Source: Porphyra umbilicalis
Taxonomy: Eukaryota > Rhodophyta > Bangiophyceae > Bangiales > Bangiaceae
Assembly: GCA_002049455.2 (NCBI GenBank)
Contig: KV918873.1
Span: forward strand, 156,344 to 220,343
Direction: 5' to 3'
Length of the DNA stretch: 64,000 nucleotides
Shown here: positions 21,059 through 31,745 of the stretch, one piece after another
How the letters are laid out: each line of letters opens with the position of its first letter
How positions within the stretch are numbered: the stretch's first letter is position 1
Made by a program: the position numbers and the translations under genes
The notes under the pieces: model-generated
What the model saw: the letters and a program-made list of their open reading frames with translations, nothing else
Databases searched by the model: none
What the model was told of the DNA's origin: nothing

Positions 21059-23958
21059 TAGAGCAGGAGGGCTTACAGCGGCGTTGAGCATGACGTTCCA
21101 ACACTTTCTTCGGATGTACACCCGAACGCTTGACTTTCGCGGATATACGCTACCCAGTGATTTCGCACAGTCGAATGTACGCTTGAGGTGAATGTCATCG
21201 GGTGCTTCCGGACATAACTAACCCGACTGTCGACAAGGAAAATACGTGCGACTTGGGCATTCGCGCGCGTGTTTGCTCACGCGCAGTTCAAGAACAGTCC
21301 GACTTATCTGACATCCAAGCGAAACAGGAGGCACTCTTCATTTGGATTTCTGAAGTCAATAAACATTAAAAGTCCGTTCAGCCAATGACCAACTACCTCT
21401 AGTACCCGAAGAGCTCCCAGACTTGCCAATATGCTTGGTCGAGTTATTGTTTGAAAAACACGCGGAAATGTACGCTTGCCGTTTGCTGGCTGGAAAGTAT
21501 GCTTGAACCAGACCTCTCGCGCTCGACATACGCGAACGTTTGCCATGCACCATACCGAAGTCGCAGACGCTATTTCAAAATAGGTACTCTTGAAGACCCC
21601 TTGTATGGACGGCATATTCGCATTTAAGAGCTACAGTTCGCGGCCAGCGCGGTTTTGACACTGTCCAACGACATTTCTGGGAGCCGCCTTCCCCTCCCCA
21701 TCAGAGCTCCAATCGGGGGCATCGCAGCATCTGCTGAGACAAGTCACGTGGCCCCCCTCGGTGTCACTATTGCGAGCGTGCCTGGGCTGGATTCGTATTC
21801 TATCAGCAGGACACTATTGCAGTCTGCTCAATTTTGCCGGTACGCAACAAGAAGGGGACAAGAACAAGAGTGGAAATTCCCGACTGAGGCCATGTAAACA
21901 TGGACAGTTTCTAACTACTTCCGGGCCCCGATTGTTGGCAGCAGTCGAAAAAAACAACAGTCTTCAGAGAATTGAAACAAGGGGGGGGCACCCATGCCTT
22001 CGCTATCGGCGATTTGGATTGAAACGGCCACGAAAAGATTCGGGGGCGGGCAAGATTGTGTGCAGCATCTGTCCCGATCCCGGCGCGGATTGGCGGAGAA
22101 CGGAGGGGATCCGATGGGAACCGGCCTGCCTTGAAGGCCCCGAGCCCTGAATTGGTGGCGGATCGACGGGAAGCGACCGAGAAACGACGGGAACCGACGG
22201 GGCCCGACCCACGCCACCCTCTTGTCGCAAAGCGACGTGACTGTCTGTCAGACACCTCTGCACAGTGGATCTACTCCCGATTGGCTGCAACGGGAGCTCC
22301 TTGCAATGTGTAGTCGATCGCTGATTGGCTGTCATATGATCCGTGTCGCTCTTCGTCTTTGTCGTCTGCTCCGTTCCCTACCCCATTGCAAGTGGCAAAC
22401 AAGAAGGGTTTCGTCCATGCGTCCAGAGGACGCGGAGACACCGCAAACATGGGGGGGATCTGACTGCTGAGCAGGGAACAAGAAGTCGCGTCTAGCAATG
22501 GATTTCAGGAAAGCGAATGCAATGCACAAGCCATACGATCTCTCCACACCCTACCTCTCAGTCCGCCATCCTCAGAATGCCTTCCTACAGGACAGATGGC
22601 TGTCGCGAACAAGGAAATCGCAGCAAAACCAGAAGTAGATCACAAAGAACAGGAGTACCACCAGCAAGGCCTAGACCACCGCCCCCCGTCCCTGGACCCG
22701 CCCCCACGACGCACTCAACCCGCCTCAGAACCCCCCCCCCCTCCCAGAGCCATCCCTTCCCGTGAGGTACCCGTCCCCGATTCTCCCCTGCGGCCGAGCT
22801 GCCGGCTCCCTCCCCTTCAGCGCAGATGCACAAAATTAATGGCAGCGGTAGAGATGTGCTCTCCGATCAATGCAGAAACTATGAACAACAGATTTGCAGT
22901 GGGGCGATGGGGGTGGTGGCGGGCGTCGCAGTGGACGTGATGAATGCGCCGTCCACGACGGCCGTGGTCCTTGCTTCTGCGGGCCGACTTCAATTTAAAT
23001 TCGCTGTGCACAAGTTTTGAAAATATGGATATCAAATGCAAACAAAATGCGGACCTAATAGAGTTTCATGAAAACGACTCTTGTCCCAGTCTTGTTCTGT
23101 ACCGGCAAAATTGAGCAGCCTGCAATACGTTGTGCATACCGACCGTCATACGCATCGCTCTCTAGAGAGCTCTCGTATCGGGCCTCTGCGGCGCCACGTC
23201 GTCCCACCCGGGCGGCATACGTTACAGGCGGAAAGACGCATTTTATAAGGTCCTCCAGCGCCTCCTTGGGGGGGGGGGGGGGAACAGGGGGAGGGCAGCA
23301 GTATGCTTCTTGCCAACCCCCCCCGTGCACGTCCCGCTCCCCCCCACCGGGGCCGTGCGCTTCTCCTCCCGCGCCCCCCGCTCCCCCCCTGCAACCCCCC
23401 ACCACCAAGCAAACCAGAAAAGAGAGAAACAGAGCAGACCAAACCAAACTAAGTACACACAAGACAGGAGCATACGACTAAGACGAGTTGCGCCGCGTCG
23501 CGACGTCATCGGGCGCAAACTCAGAGTTCGACCCCATACTGTTTTCACCCCCTGAGCCCCCAAAATGCGCCGCCGTGACCACAAGTGCTTGCGGGGCCGC
23601 CGGACGACGTCTTCCTCCTTCGTCCGAACGGTCAAAAGGGTGAAGCTGCCACGACAGCAGGCGCCCCGTCCTCGAAGGCAATGCGTCGCTGCCGCTGGCA
23701 GCGTCGGCGCTCGCACCCGTCTCCCCCCCATCGCGCCCTTCGCCATTTGCGGCACCGCCGCAGGGGTGCTGGACACGGCAGCGTGGTGCCGCGGAGCCGT
23801 CGCCAGACGCCGTGCCGCCGCCAGCCGCCGTGCCGCCGCAGGTGCAAGTACTGCTGCCGCGCTGGTGATGGCCGTCCGCTGCGTCGCCACCCTCACCCCC
23901 CCCGTCCCCATCCCCTCCGACCCGGCCTTCCTCGCCTCTGCCCCCCCGATTTCCATCC
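21059..23958. other. Long stretch without a supported gene
   Basis: 21059-22500 is relatively AT-rich with only short open frames. 22590-23040 shows no repeats. 23260-23420 contains C/G-rich runs. 23480-23958 is open on both strands in low-complexity Arg/Ala/Pro frames that probably reflect base composition. It may include the 3' part of the minus-strand gene that starts at 24432. Confidence 0.4.
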
Positions 23959-24432
23959 CTATCCGCACCCCCATCGCGACCTTTCCCGGCTCCGCCTCCG
24001 CCACCCCCGTCTCCCCCCCCCCCGTCCCTCTTCTACATCCTCATCAGCATCCAGGTCGACCACTGCCGCGGCATTCTCCATACGCCCAGCGATCCAAGAG
24101 TCGCCCATCTCCCGGAGGGTATCAATCTCCTCTTTCTTCACGTCCTTTTCCGCAAGGAGCCTGGAGCCATCCACGAAGACGTCGGCCAGCTGGGCAACGT
24201 CGTTGGTGGGGTACGGCGGGGGCTGCAGGTTTGTCGCGCGGTTGTCCTCGTCTTGGCTCGTTTGGAACAGCCTTCCCCAGTAGTCGCCGGCCTCGTCGAC
24301 GCAGACGTTCAAGTACCGCAGCACCTTGGCCCACATGTTGCGCCCAGACTTGGCACTGATGCCGTGTAGCGCAATACATTCTTCGCCATTACCAATGGCT
24401 TCCAGGTAGTCGACCTCGAGTGATACCCAAAT
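23959..24432 (-). CDS. Partial unknown protein, possibly SANT/Myb-like
   Basis: The open frame begins just after a good 3' splice site (TTCTTCCCCAG, about 24433-24443), so it is probably an internal or last exon. It starts at 24432 and ends with a stop at 23959. The first ~45 residues (including VSLEVDYLEA, SGRNMWAKVLRYL) have the spaced aromatic residues of a SANT/Myb-like or related DNA-binding helix bundle. The next part is acidic (EEIDTLREMGDSW, DLDADEDVEE) and the end is Arg-rich. The Arg-rich end may be a frame artefact, because a C-run lies at about 24016-24026. It sits divergently 465 bp from the hAT transposase. The upstream exon was not found and function is unknown. Confidence 0.4.
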   Translation of the reverse strand: MWVSLEVDYLEAIGNGEECIALHGISAKSGRNMWAKVLRYLNVCVDEAGDYWGRLFQTSQDEDNRATNLQPPPYPTNDVAQLADVFVDGSRLLAEKDVKKEEIDTLREMGDSWIAGRMENAAAVVDLDADEDVEEGRGGGRRGWRRRSRERSRWGCG

Positions 24433-24896
24433 CTGGGGAAGAAGCTGCCCTCCTGATTCGAGATGGCAGATTTCCAGACACGTATGGAAATTTCAAGGAA
24501 ACTTCCGTTACCTCCCACATGGGGTGTTCTGCCCTCGTTTCGGTAATTTCCGTTTCGTCACCGTTTTCTCTCGAGACATTGAAACGTGTGTCACTGACAA
24601 CCGTCCCTCTGTCTGTGGCGCTGCTTTGTGGCTGTGCATGGCGCATCCTAGCCACACAGACGACGAAGGCTGCCCACAGGGAGCAGCTGCAAAGCGGCTG
24701 CTTTGCACTGCGCGCAGGGCGTGCTGAGGACCGACGAGGGCACCCTGGCGACAGGGCCCGCCGGGCGCAAGCTGACTCGCCTTGGCCGCCTCGGGGGACA
24801 AGCGCATACTCTCCTCAGCTCGCTGTCGTTGACGTGACCATCATTGTCCTGGCTTCCTCCACCGCACAGCACCTGCTTACCCCCCACTTGGCCCCC

Positions 24897-26971
24897 ATGC
24901 CGCCTCCACCGCTACCTGCACCCCCCGCTCTTCTCCCCGCTCCCCCTCCCGATGCCCCACCTTCCCCCCCCCAGCCCATGGCATCGTTGGTGTGGCGCTT
25001 CATCACCTTGCATCCCTGTGGCCAGCGCATGTCCTGCCAGGACCGCCATTGCACCTACAAGAACGTGCGGCGCAACGCAACGCGGGCCCGCCGACACCTC
25101 CACACCTGCACGGGGGCGTTGGCGCTCTACCCCGACCTCGCCCTGCCAATGTGTTGGCCATGTGGAGGACCAATTTTGCTGCAGTCGTGCTTCAAGCGGG
25201 GCTGCCTTTTGGCCTCTTTGACACCGCGGCGTGGCGGTCGGTTTTTTTGCTGATTTCGGGCGGCCGGTTTGATGGACCGAGGGGTCGCCGCGCCGTTGGC
25301 GGGGCGCTGCTAACGTCAGCGGTTGCGGCCGTAGACAGCAGCCTGGCGCGCTTCTTAGAGGGGTACCACTCTGTGTCCCTCTCCATTGACGGGATGACTG
25401 ACGCGAGCGGGGGTGGGGTCTACAACGTCGTCATCTACACCCCGCGCCCCTTTTTGGTGGCTACGTTTCGCATGGGATCGGAACCCAGCACAGCGGCCAA
25501 TCTCTTGACCCGCCTGCAAGGAGCCCTTCAAGCCCCCCTCTTGTCTAGCTTCGCCACGTCGGCCACCACTGAGTTGGCGGCCGGGGCGTCGGTCCTTTCC
25601 TTGTTCGGTCACCGTCGGGTCCTTGCACTCGTAACGGACTCGCCAACGACGATGGTGGCCTTGCGGGGTATGGCTGTCGCCAGCGGCTCGTTCCTGTTTG
25701 CTTTTGGGTGCGGGGCTCACGCCGCCAACCTCGTGGCGCAAGACGCCGCACGGGTGCCCATTTGCGCTCAGGCGTTGCGTGCAGCGCTGTTGATCACTGT
25801 GTTTTTTACGCGATCGACGCGCGCACACGCGCTCCTGCGGGCCGTGTGGGCGCGCCTGCCGGCCGCGGGTCGACGCGTGGGGTCCGTTAAGACCAACTCC
25901 CGCACACGATGGGCGAAGGAGGGGGCCACCATTGCAGCTGTTGGGTCAAATCTTCCGGCTTTGGACCATACTCTGCTCGAGAACACCCATTCCCCTTCGC
26001 CGTTTGACGTGCCGACGCCCGTGGCCGACGCCATCCGGTCCCCCGCGGTCCGGTCGTCGATTGATGGGTGCGTGCCGTTTCTTCTATTTCTGGCTCGTCT
26101 GGTGGCCCACATGGAAGGTGACGCCACCCCCCTGTCGTCCTACGTGGCTATTTTTGCGTGCCTCCGTGCATCGCTGGCCACTCATTTCACGGGCCTATCT
26201 GTGGCAGCGCGGCAGGCGATGCAGTCTTCAATCGAGCGTCGCTACACGTCGTTTTCAGACCCACTGGTAGCCCTCGCGTTTTGGCTGGACCCTTTTTGGG
26301 CCTCGGTGCGGACGCGGCTGTCGTGCCTCCTTTGGGGCACCAAGTCGCTCGCAACCTTACGCGATGCGGCCGTGGTCTTCCTATGCCGACCCGACAATGC
26401 TGCAAGGGCTTTGGTCCTCGCCGAGTTGGCAAGCTTTGAAGACACGGAGCAAGGCCCTGCTGCTTTGGAGCAATCCCGTGATTTACACCCTGTGATGTGG
26501 TGGCGCCTTTGGGGATGGCGCTTCCCCACTTTGCAGCCGCTGGCTGTGCGCCTACTTGCCATCCCCCCTTCTGCGGCGGGGGGCGAGCGCATCTTCAAGG
26601 CGTTAAAGACTGTGCTCTCCACGCGCCGTAGCCGCCTCGCCCCGGAGCGCGTCGACAACCAAACACGATGACGGTTCAACACGCGGCAGCTGGAACGCGC
26701 AGACGTGCTGGCGGCGTTTCGCCGCCCCTCGGTTGAGTTTGAGTTGCGGGCGCTGCTCGCCGGGGAGACGGGGGCGGGCGCGCCGGCGGCCGCTCCCCCC
26801 GCCGCGGCGGAGCCGGATTCGGACGGCGATGGGGGAGGGTCTTCTGGCGAAGACGTATCAGATGACGAGGGCGGTGACACTGGTGGCGGTCATCCGTCAG
26901 ATGACGCCACTGTTGACCATTTGTTGGGAACGGCGGGCGTAGACGCTGCGGTAGACTTTTTGTTGAGCTAG
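24897..26971 (+). pseudogene. hAT-type transposase with BED finger, one stop and one frameshift
   Basis: hAT transposases cut and paste DNA elements. In the first frame (ATG 24897 or, better, 24978) there is a BED-type zinc finger with CGQRMSC-QDRHC and a RRHLHTC end. The frame changes near 25150 and the catalytic part follows: SLSIDGMTD (DUF659-like), a CGAHAANLV segment with the conserved Cys-His, and the C-terminal dimerisation motif LAIPPSAAGGERIFKALK. A TGA at 26669-26671 interrupts this motif; the same frame then continues for 100 codons through RFNTRQL and an acidic, Ser/Gly-rich tail to the stop at 26969-26971. With one frameshift and one stop the length (~690 residues) is normal for the family. 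Terminal inverted repeats and an 8-bp target duplication were not found. It is probably a recently inactivated copy. Confidence 0.8.
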
Positions 26972-27077
26972 ACGAGTAAAGTAGAAATGGCTTGGTTGTA
27001 TCACAATGAAGTGAAATGAGTTTTTTATCTGATGCTACTGGGCGCTGCCCAACAAGCGGATGGGTACCGCCTTTGTC

Positions 27078-27268
27078 GCCGCCACCACCACTGCCGCACT
27101 CATTGACCATCGTCCCGCGCAGACAGTGGTCATAACCACGCCTACCACCACCGCCGCACGCCGTGACCATTGCCCCGCGCAGACAGTGGACATAACCACG
27201 CCCACCACCACCGCTGCACACCGTGACCATCGTCCCGCACAGACAGTGGGCATAACGGCGCCTCGCCC
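27078..27268. repeat. 60-bp tandem repeat, ~3.2 copies
   Basis: Units begin at 27106, 27166 and 27226 with GACCATCGTCCCGCGCAGAC and include CATAACCACGCC and CACCACCACCGC. A partial unit precedes the first. It lies just downstream of the hAT copy. Confidence 0.85.
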
Positions 27269-27375
27269 TCCCCATCTTGGCGTTGTGCGAGGTGCCGCAT
27301 GTAGGGGTTGTCGTTGCCGTGGGCCCAACGTGGTCCGCACAGCCGCTGCCGCTCAGCCGCCTCCCCAACTTGCCG

Positions 27376-27400
27376 CCCCCCCCCCCCCCCCCCCCCCCCC
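27376..27400. repeat. C25 homopolymer
   Basis: Twenty-five C on the plus strand in non-coding sequence. G-rich runs also occur at 27892-27930. Confidence 0.9.
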
Positions 27401-28806
27401 TCGCTGTCCCCACGAACGAGGCCGCCGCCACCGCGATTGCCTGCGATGCTCCGCGTCTCCTCCTGTGATGGCCCTTTGCAACTCGGCAGGGTCAAAACAA
27501 AGGCCTTTACTCCACGCAAGTCCTGCTCGTCCCACCACTCACCCCCCTCAAGCTCCCGCTCCTCTGGAGCATACGGCAGTGTAGAAAGGCGTCCCGTGGA
27601 GGTGGTTGATGCGCTGATGCGGGTGTCGTGACCTGCACAAGAAACGAAAGAAAGGGGGACAAACAGGGTGCGTAGCACAAAACAGCAACGTCAACAAACG
27701 AAGCACAAACAGCAATGCGGGTGGCATACGGTAGCCCCAGAATACGCAAAAAGACTTGCATTGATGCGGACACAACGATGCTGCAGAGCGGTGGACAGGT
27801 GGGGTCGGTGGAGCCGTACCACTGGACGAAAGCCGTGCCAATGCAGTCGAAAGAAACCCCTACCAAGGTCCAAACCGCGCGGGCAAATGGTCGGGGGGGG
27901 GGGGGGGGGGACGGGGGGGGGGGTGAAGCACGGCATCACACGGGGATGCGGACGAAAGCAGCCATCCTCATGGGGGTGGTCGGCGGTGGGCGTGATGAGT
28001 TGCCCGAAAGCACCTCCTCGGTGCGCGGGTGACTCCAGATGGTCACGGCTGGTGTCGTGAGTGGTGGCGTGTGCCTCAGCCTCGGCTGGCCGAGGAAACG
28101 CCGAAACGCAGTTGCGGGAAAGCAACGGGAATTGGATTTTCTGCAACCTTTCCTCGGCAACGGCGCCACCTGTACTCCTGATTCGATCAATGCAGGTCGG
28201 TCTCTGAAATGGTGCTCAGAGCCTTGCGCGACGTGAGAATGTGCCTTGATTGCCTCTCTGGGGGCGATCGTCGGTCGACTCGGTAAAGGCCCACCTGGGC
28301 CTATACCGGGTGTGACAAAGTCGGGCATTGACTGTACCGACCGCCATGCAGCTTGTCAACGCACGGCGACCGCCAACATGGACCATTTCCGCACCCTACG
28401 CGCGGGCGCCTTCGTGACGTCGCTGGCGGGGGTAGTGCACTCTAGCCTGAGTATCTTTTTATCACTCACTCAATACACAACCACTCGCGTTTCTTTTTTT
28501 CCATGTGCGTGCTCGTTACGGTCCCCACTTTGAGCGCGCAGTGCGCATGTCTGACCGCGCATTTCATGCCTTGGTGGGCATTTTGCGTCCTCGCTTGCCT
28601 CGCCCCGGTCTCTCGGCAAGTGTCTACCGCCATAACGGTCAGCTACCGTGTCGCGCGCCGCGATCGTTGTTCCCAAAGGAGGGGGGGTGGGGGGGAACGG
28701 TGTGCAGTTTGAAAGGGCGGCGGGTGGGGAGGGTTGCAGCGAACAGTGCCATGCAGCGCGGTGCGTCTCGAGTGGGCTGCGGTGCGCGGGTCGACTTCTC
28801 ATGCCC
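27401..28806. other. Gene-free stretch
   Basis: Only short, overlapping frames with no family motif; interrupted G/C runs. No gene supported. Confidence 0.45.
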
Positions 28807-29030
28807 GCTCGCAGCGGCGTGTGTCGCGAGGAGCTTCCGGATTGTCGACAAGTCGTTTGACAGTTCTTGCAAAAGAGGAATTTTAAACACTCAAGACGTG
28901 GAATTCCCCGTTCTCAGACGGTATACCGCGGTATAAACATACGCGGGGATCCCGCGTATGTCTGTACCGGTATACCGTCGCGTGACGGGCTCAGCCAATC
29001 AGATCAACGTTACGTCGGTATACCGTCACA
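28807..29030. repeat. Dispersed hairpin repeat, copy B
   Basis: Relative of 3045-3275. Here the nested structure is clearer: GACGGTATACC (28917-28927) pairs with GGTATACCGTC (28969-28979), and inside it an 11-bp perfect stem ACATACGCGGG/CCCGCGTATGT is separated by only GAT. A third GGTATACCGTC copy follows at about 29015. Confidence 0.75.
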
Positions 29031-29044
29031 TGGTTTGCAACTGC

Positions 29045-29955
29045 GAACGGGCCTCAGGCCCTTTCTTAGCAGTTCCTTCGTTCATGCGACGCTTCGTGTG
29101 ACGAGCTCTCAGCTTAGAAAGGTCGCAGTGGGTTGTCCCTTCGTGTGAGAGTGTGAGGCGGAAATTTTTCGATGAATTTAACGCAAGTGATTGTCTGTCA
29201 AAGGGCTGACTTCGAGCGCTCGGTTGCTGGGGTCGGCACGGGCGCACACCGATGCTGTAAAACGCCTTGGTTCAACATATCCCATGAGGGCGACGCCTTC
29301 GTCGCCCTCCCCTCCTTGCCGGCGCCTCGTTGCCCAGCCCGACAGCCTGAAATCGAACCCTTGGCGCCACGTTCGCCGAAGCAGGATAGCCTCCCTGGAT
29401 GGTCCATGCGGCAGGCTGTGCACAGCCGGGAAAGAAGTCCATTTGGGGGCGCAGCTTGGGCCCACCATGATACCCGCAGCGTACGCTCGTATCGCGCTGC
29501 GGGCGTACTGAGGAATCCTCGAATGTGTGCTGTCGTACAGAAACGGCGACGGAGAGGCGGCCATCTGCCACAGGGCAGCGTAGGGGGCCAGTTGGTCATT
29601 CGGACAAGGCTGGGGGGCGTGGGGCGTCGCCGACGAAGGGGGAAGACGTGGCCCGACTCGACTGTGGCGTCGCTTTCGACTGCAGCCAGCAGGGGCCGAC
29701 GGACTCGAATGTCCATCACACCAGTCGATTTGGAATTGATTGTTTCCAAATTCGCACTTGAAACCGTTCCACAAGACCAGCACGATGAGATCACATGAAG
29801 CAACGTCGGAAAGTTCTTTTCCGAGGTTGCTTCGTGTGATCACATGTGATCACACTGTTTCGCGTTGCAGCCAATAGCTGGCCGCCCCACATCGTCACAT
29901 GAACCGTCACACGAACGAAGCTGCAGCTAAGAACGGGCCTCAGAGACTCCCGTCC
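29045..29955. mobile_element. Candidate ~0.9-kb inverted-repeat element
   Basis: The left end (about 29045-29115) and right end (about 29897-29955) match in opposite orientation around GAACGAAG, GCTAAGAA-GGGCCTGAGG/CAG and GTCACACGAA words. The match is imperfect and exact ends are uncertain. The interior has no transposase. A strong hairpin lies near the right end (29788-29841). Confidence 0.4.
29788..29841. repeat. 24-bp-arm hairpin
   Basis: GATCACATGAAGCAAC-TCGGAAA is followed after a few bases by its reverse complement ending TTGCTTCGTGTGATC, with about three mismatches in the arms. GATCACATGTGATCAC continues immediately to the right as a second palindrome. Confidence 0.8.
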
Positions 29956-31626
29956 GTGAGATAGCCTCGGCAATCCTAAAAGCTATTCCGACTCGAAATA
30001 GAAAAGCGATAGACGCACAGCTAATCTTGGTCAGCGGCAGCTTGAATCAAGTAGGGAGTTCGATTTCCATGGCCCGAACAAAAATAGAGCTTCTTCGTCT
30101 AAAAAGTGGTGTTACATCGGACTTCAGGTGCTTAATGGGACACGTTGTGCAACGTGGCGTGAAGATGACGATAGCACCTCATTGTGAACAATGCTCTTAA
30201 AACGTATCAACTGGCTCCCCCGCGTCCAGGAGGCCACTTGCCTCGAGGCAGGGAGTACATCTCCCAGTCATGCCCACAACAGGCGGTCGTCTCCCCACGA
30301 CAGTCATTGCGCATGTATATGTGTCCCGCTTAAGGTAATACCCTGCTTTATAACTGAGCACAACTCGATCGCTCCAGTGCAGGGCCCACCGCACTTGATG
30401 GCACTTGAAATGATGATTCACAGCTGATCTGTGATCGAGTTGTCTGTCGCCTCAAGTCTGTCAGAATTTGCCTGCATACCCCCCAGGAACACCTCGTGAA
30501 GAACGGGGCACAAGTCTTGCCACGCCTCTCCGTGTCTCATTGCACCATTTATCATTCAAATCCACGATCGAGCGTCATGAGCGCCTCGAGTGGTTGTCGA
30601 TTCGGAACCGATTGTCCAATCAGATATAAATTAACACGTGGGCTACAAAGTGCTCCACCGTGCTTTATAAGCGCACAATGACGGTACATCTGTGCGCACA
30701 CGCAGAAGCGGCTACCCGCTCCATTTTGGCGGCGGGCCCCTCAGAGCAAAGCCACCAATGTCGGTCTATCACAACGTGTCTATATTATTGATGAAACGTG
30801 TCTAAATTCGTTTAATAGGGCACAGGTAGGTGCTTGTCAATGTGAACGTGCCCTAACGAACGTCGAGCCACATTCTCGAATTTGGATAATTCCAACTCGA
30901 TTCGATAGTCCCGGTGTCACGATAGATCGCGCATGTCCTATTCGAAGCCGAAATACGGCACGCACACCCTATTCAGGACGGTTGGAGTATGCTACGGGCC
31001 CTCTCATTGGCTGGGCGCCAAATGATTTTATTGCCATACGTGTCTGACGACGACCGACGACGCAAAACAACGACCGCGACACGATCGAGGCCCGATGCAC
31101 TGGGCAGATGGTGACACGTGACCGAGGGACTGATGCAGACGCAAACCTTGTGAAAGGCCGCGACGTATGAGGGCGACAGAGACTCGTGGCACGCAGCCAC
31201 AAGCATGCCCACACTTCAGAACGTAGATTGATCCCCGGCAGCAATCGCGTTGCACTCTGGGCCCGACTTGTGCCTCTCGAGTCGTGCGAGGAATGAGAAT
31301 CAGGGGGAGCGGTGGACGCGCAGCTCATGCTACGTATCAGTCAGTGAAGTGTGAGTGCGTGGGACGTACACCTGTCGATGCGGATGTCGTAGTACTGGCT
31401 GCCAGCCTCTCCTACGTATGAGAGAGTCGTCAGCTCTGTTGAGCCTGGTTGGTCACGCGACACGATTGGTTCAGCGACTAACACTGATTCCAAGGCTGTA
31501 CCGGATGGCAGGTACGGCCCGGCTGCGCCAGAATATGCGCGGTCTGCCGGGGGTGCCAGCGGGGGGGTGTCCCAGAACCGAGGCGCACGCGTGCCCCTGT
31601 CGTCGCCCTGCCTCACCTGCCGCTGT
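29956..31626. other. Gene-free stretch
   Basis: Only short open frames on both strands and no recognisable motif. Composition is AT-richer than the genes. Confidence 0.45.
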
Positions 31627-31730
31627 GCTCGCCACCGTCGTGCTCGCGACCGTCGTGCTCGCCACCGTCGTGCTCGCCACCGTCGTGCTCGCCACCGTCG
31701 TGCTCGCCACCGTCGTGCTCGTGGCCGGCG
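31627..31730. repeat. 15-bp tandem repeat, ~7 copies
   Basis: Unit GTCGTGCTCGCCACC repeated head to tail, just upstream of the Harbinger transposase ATG at 31746. It may lie in its 5' untranslated region. Confidence 0.9.
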
Positions 31731-31745
31731 CCGCCTGCGCGCACC

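Noticed and set aside
22000-22250. Open frames around 22.0-22.3 kb on both strands
   Set aside because: Short, overlapping and without motif; they look like chance frames.
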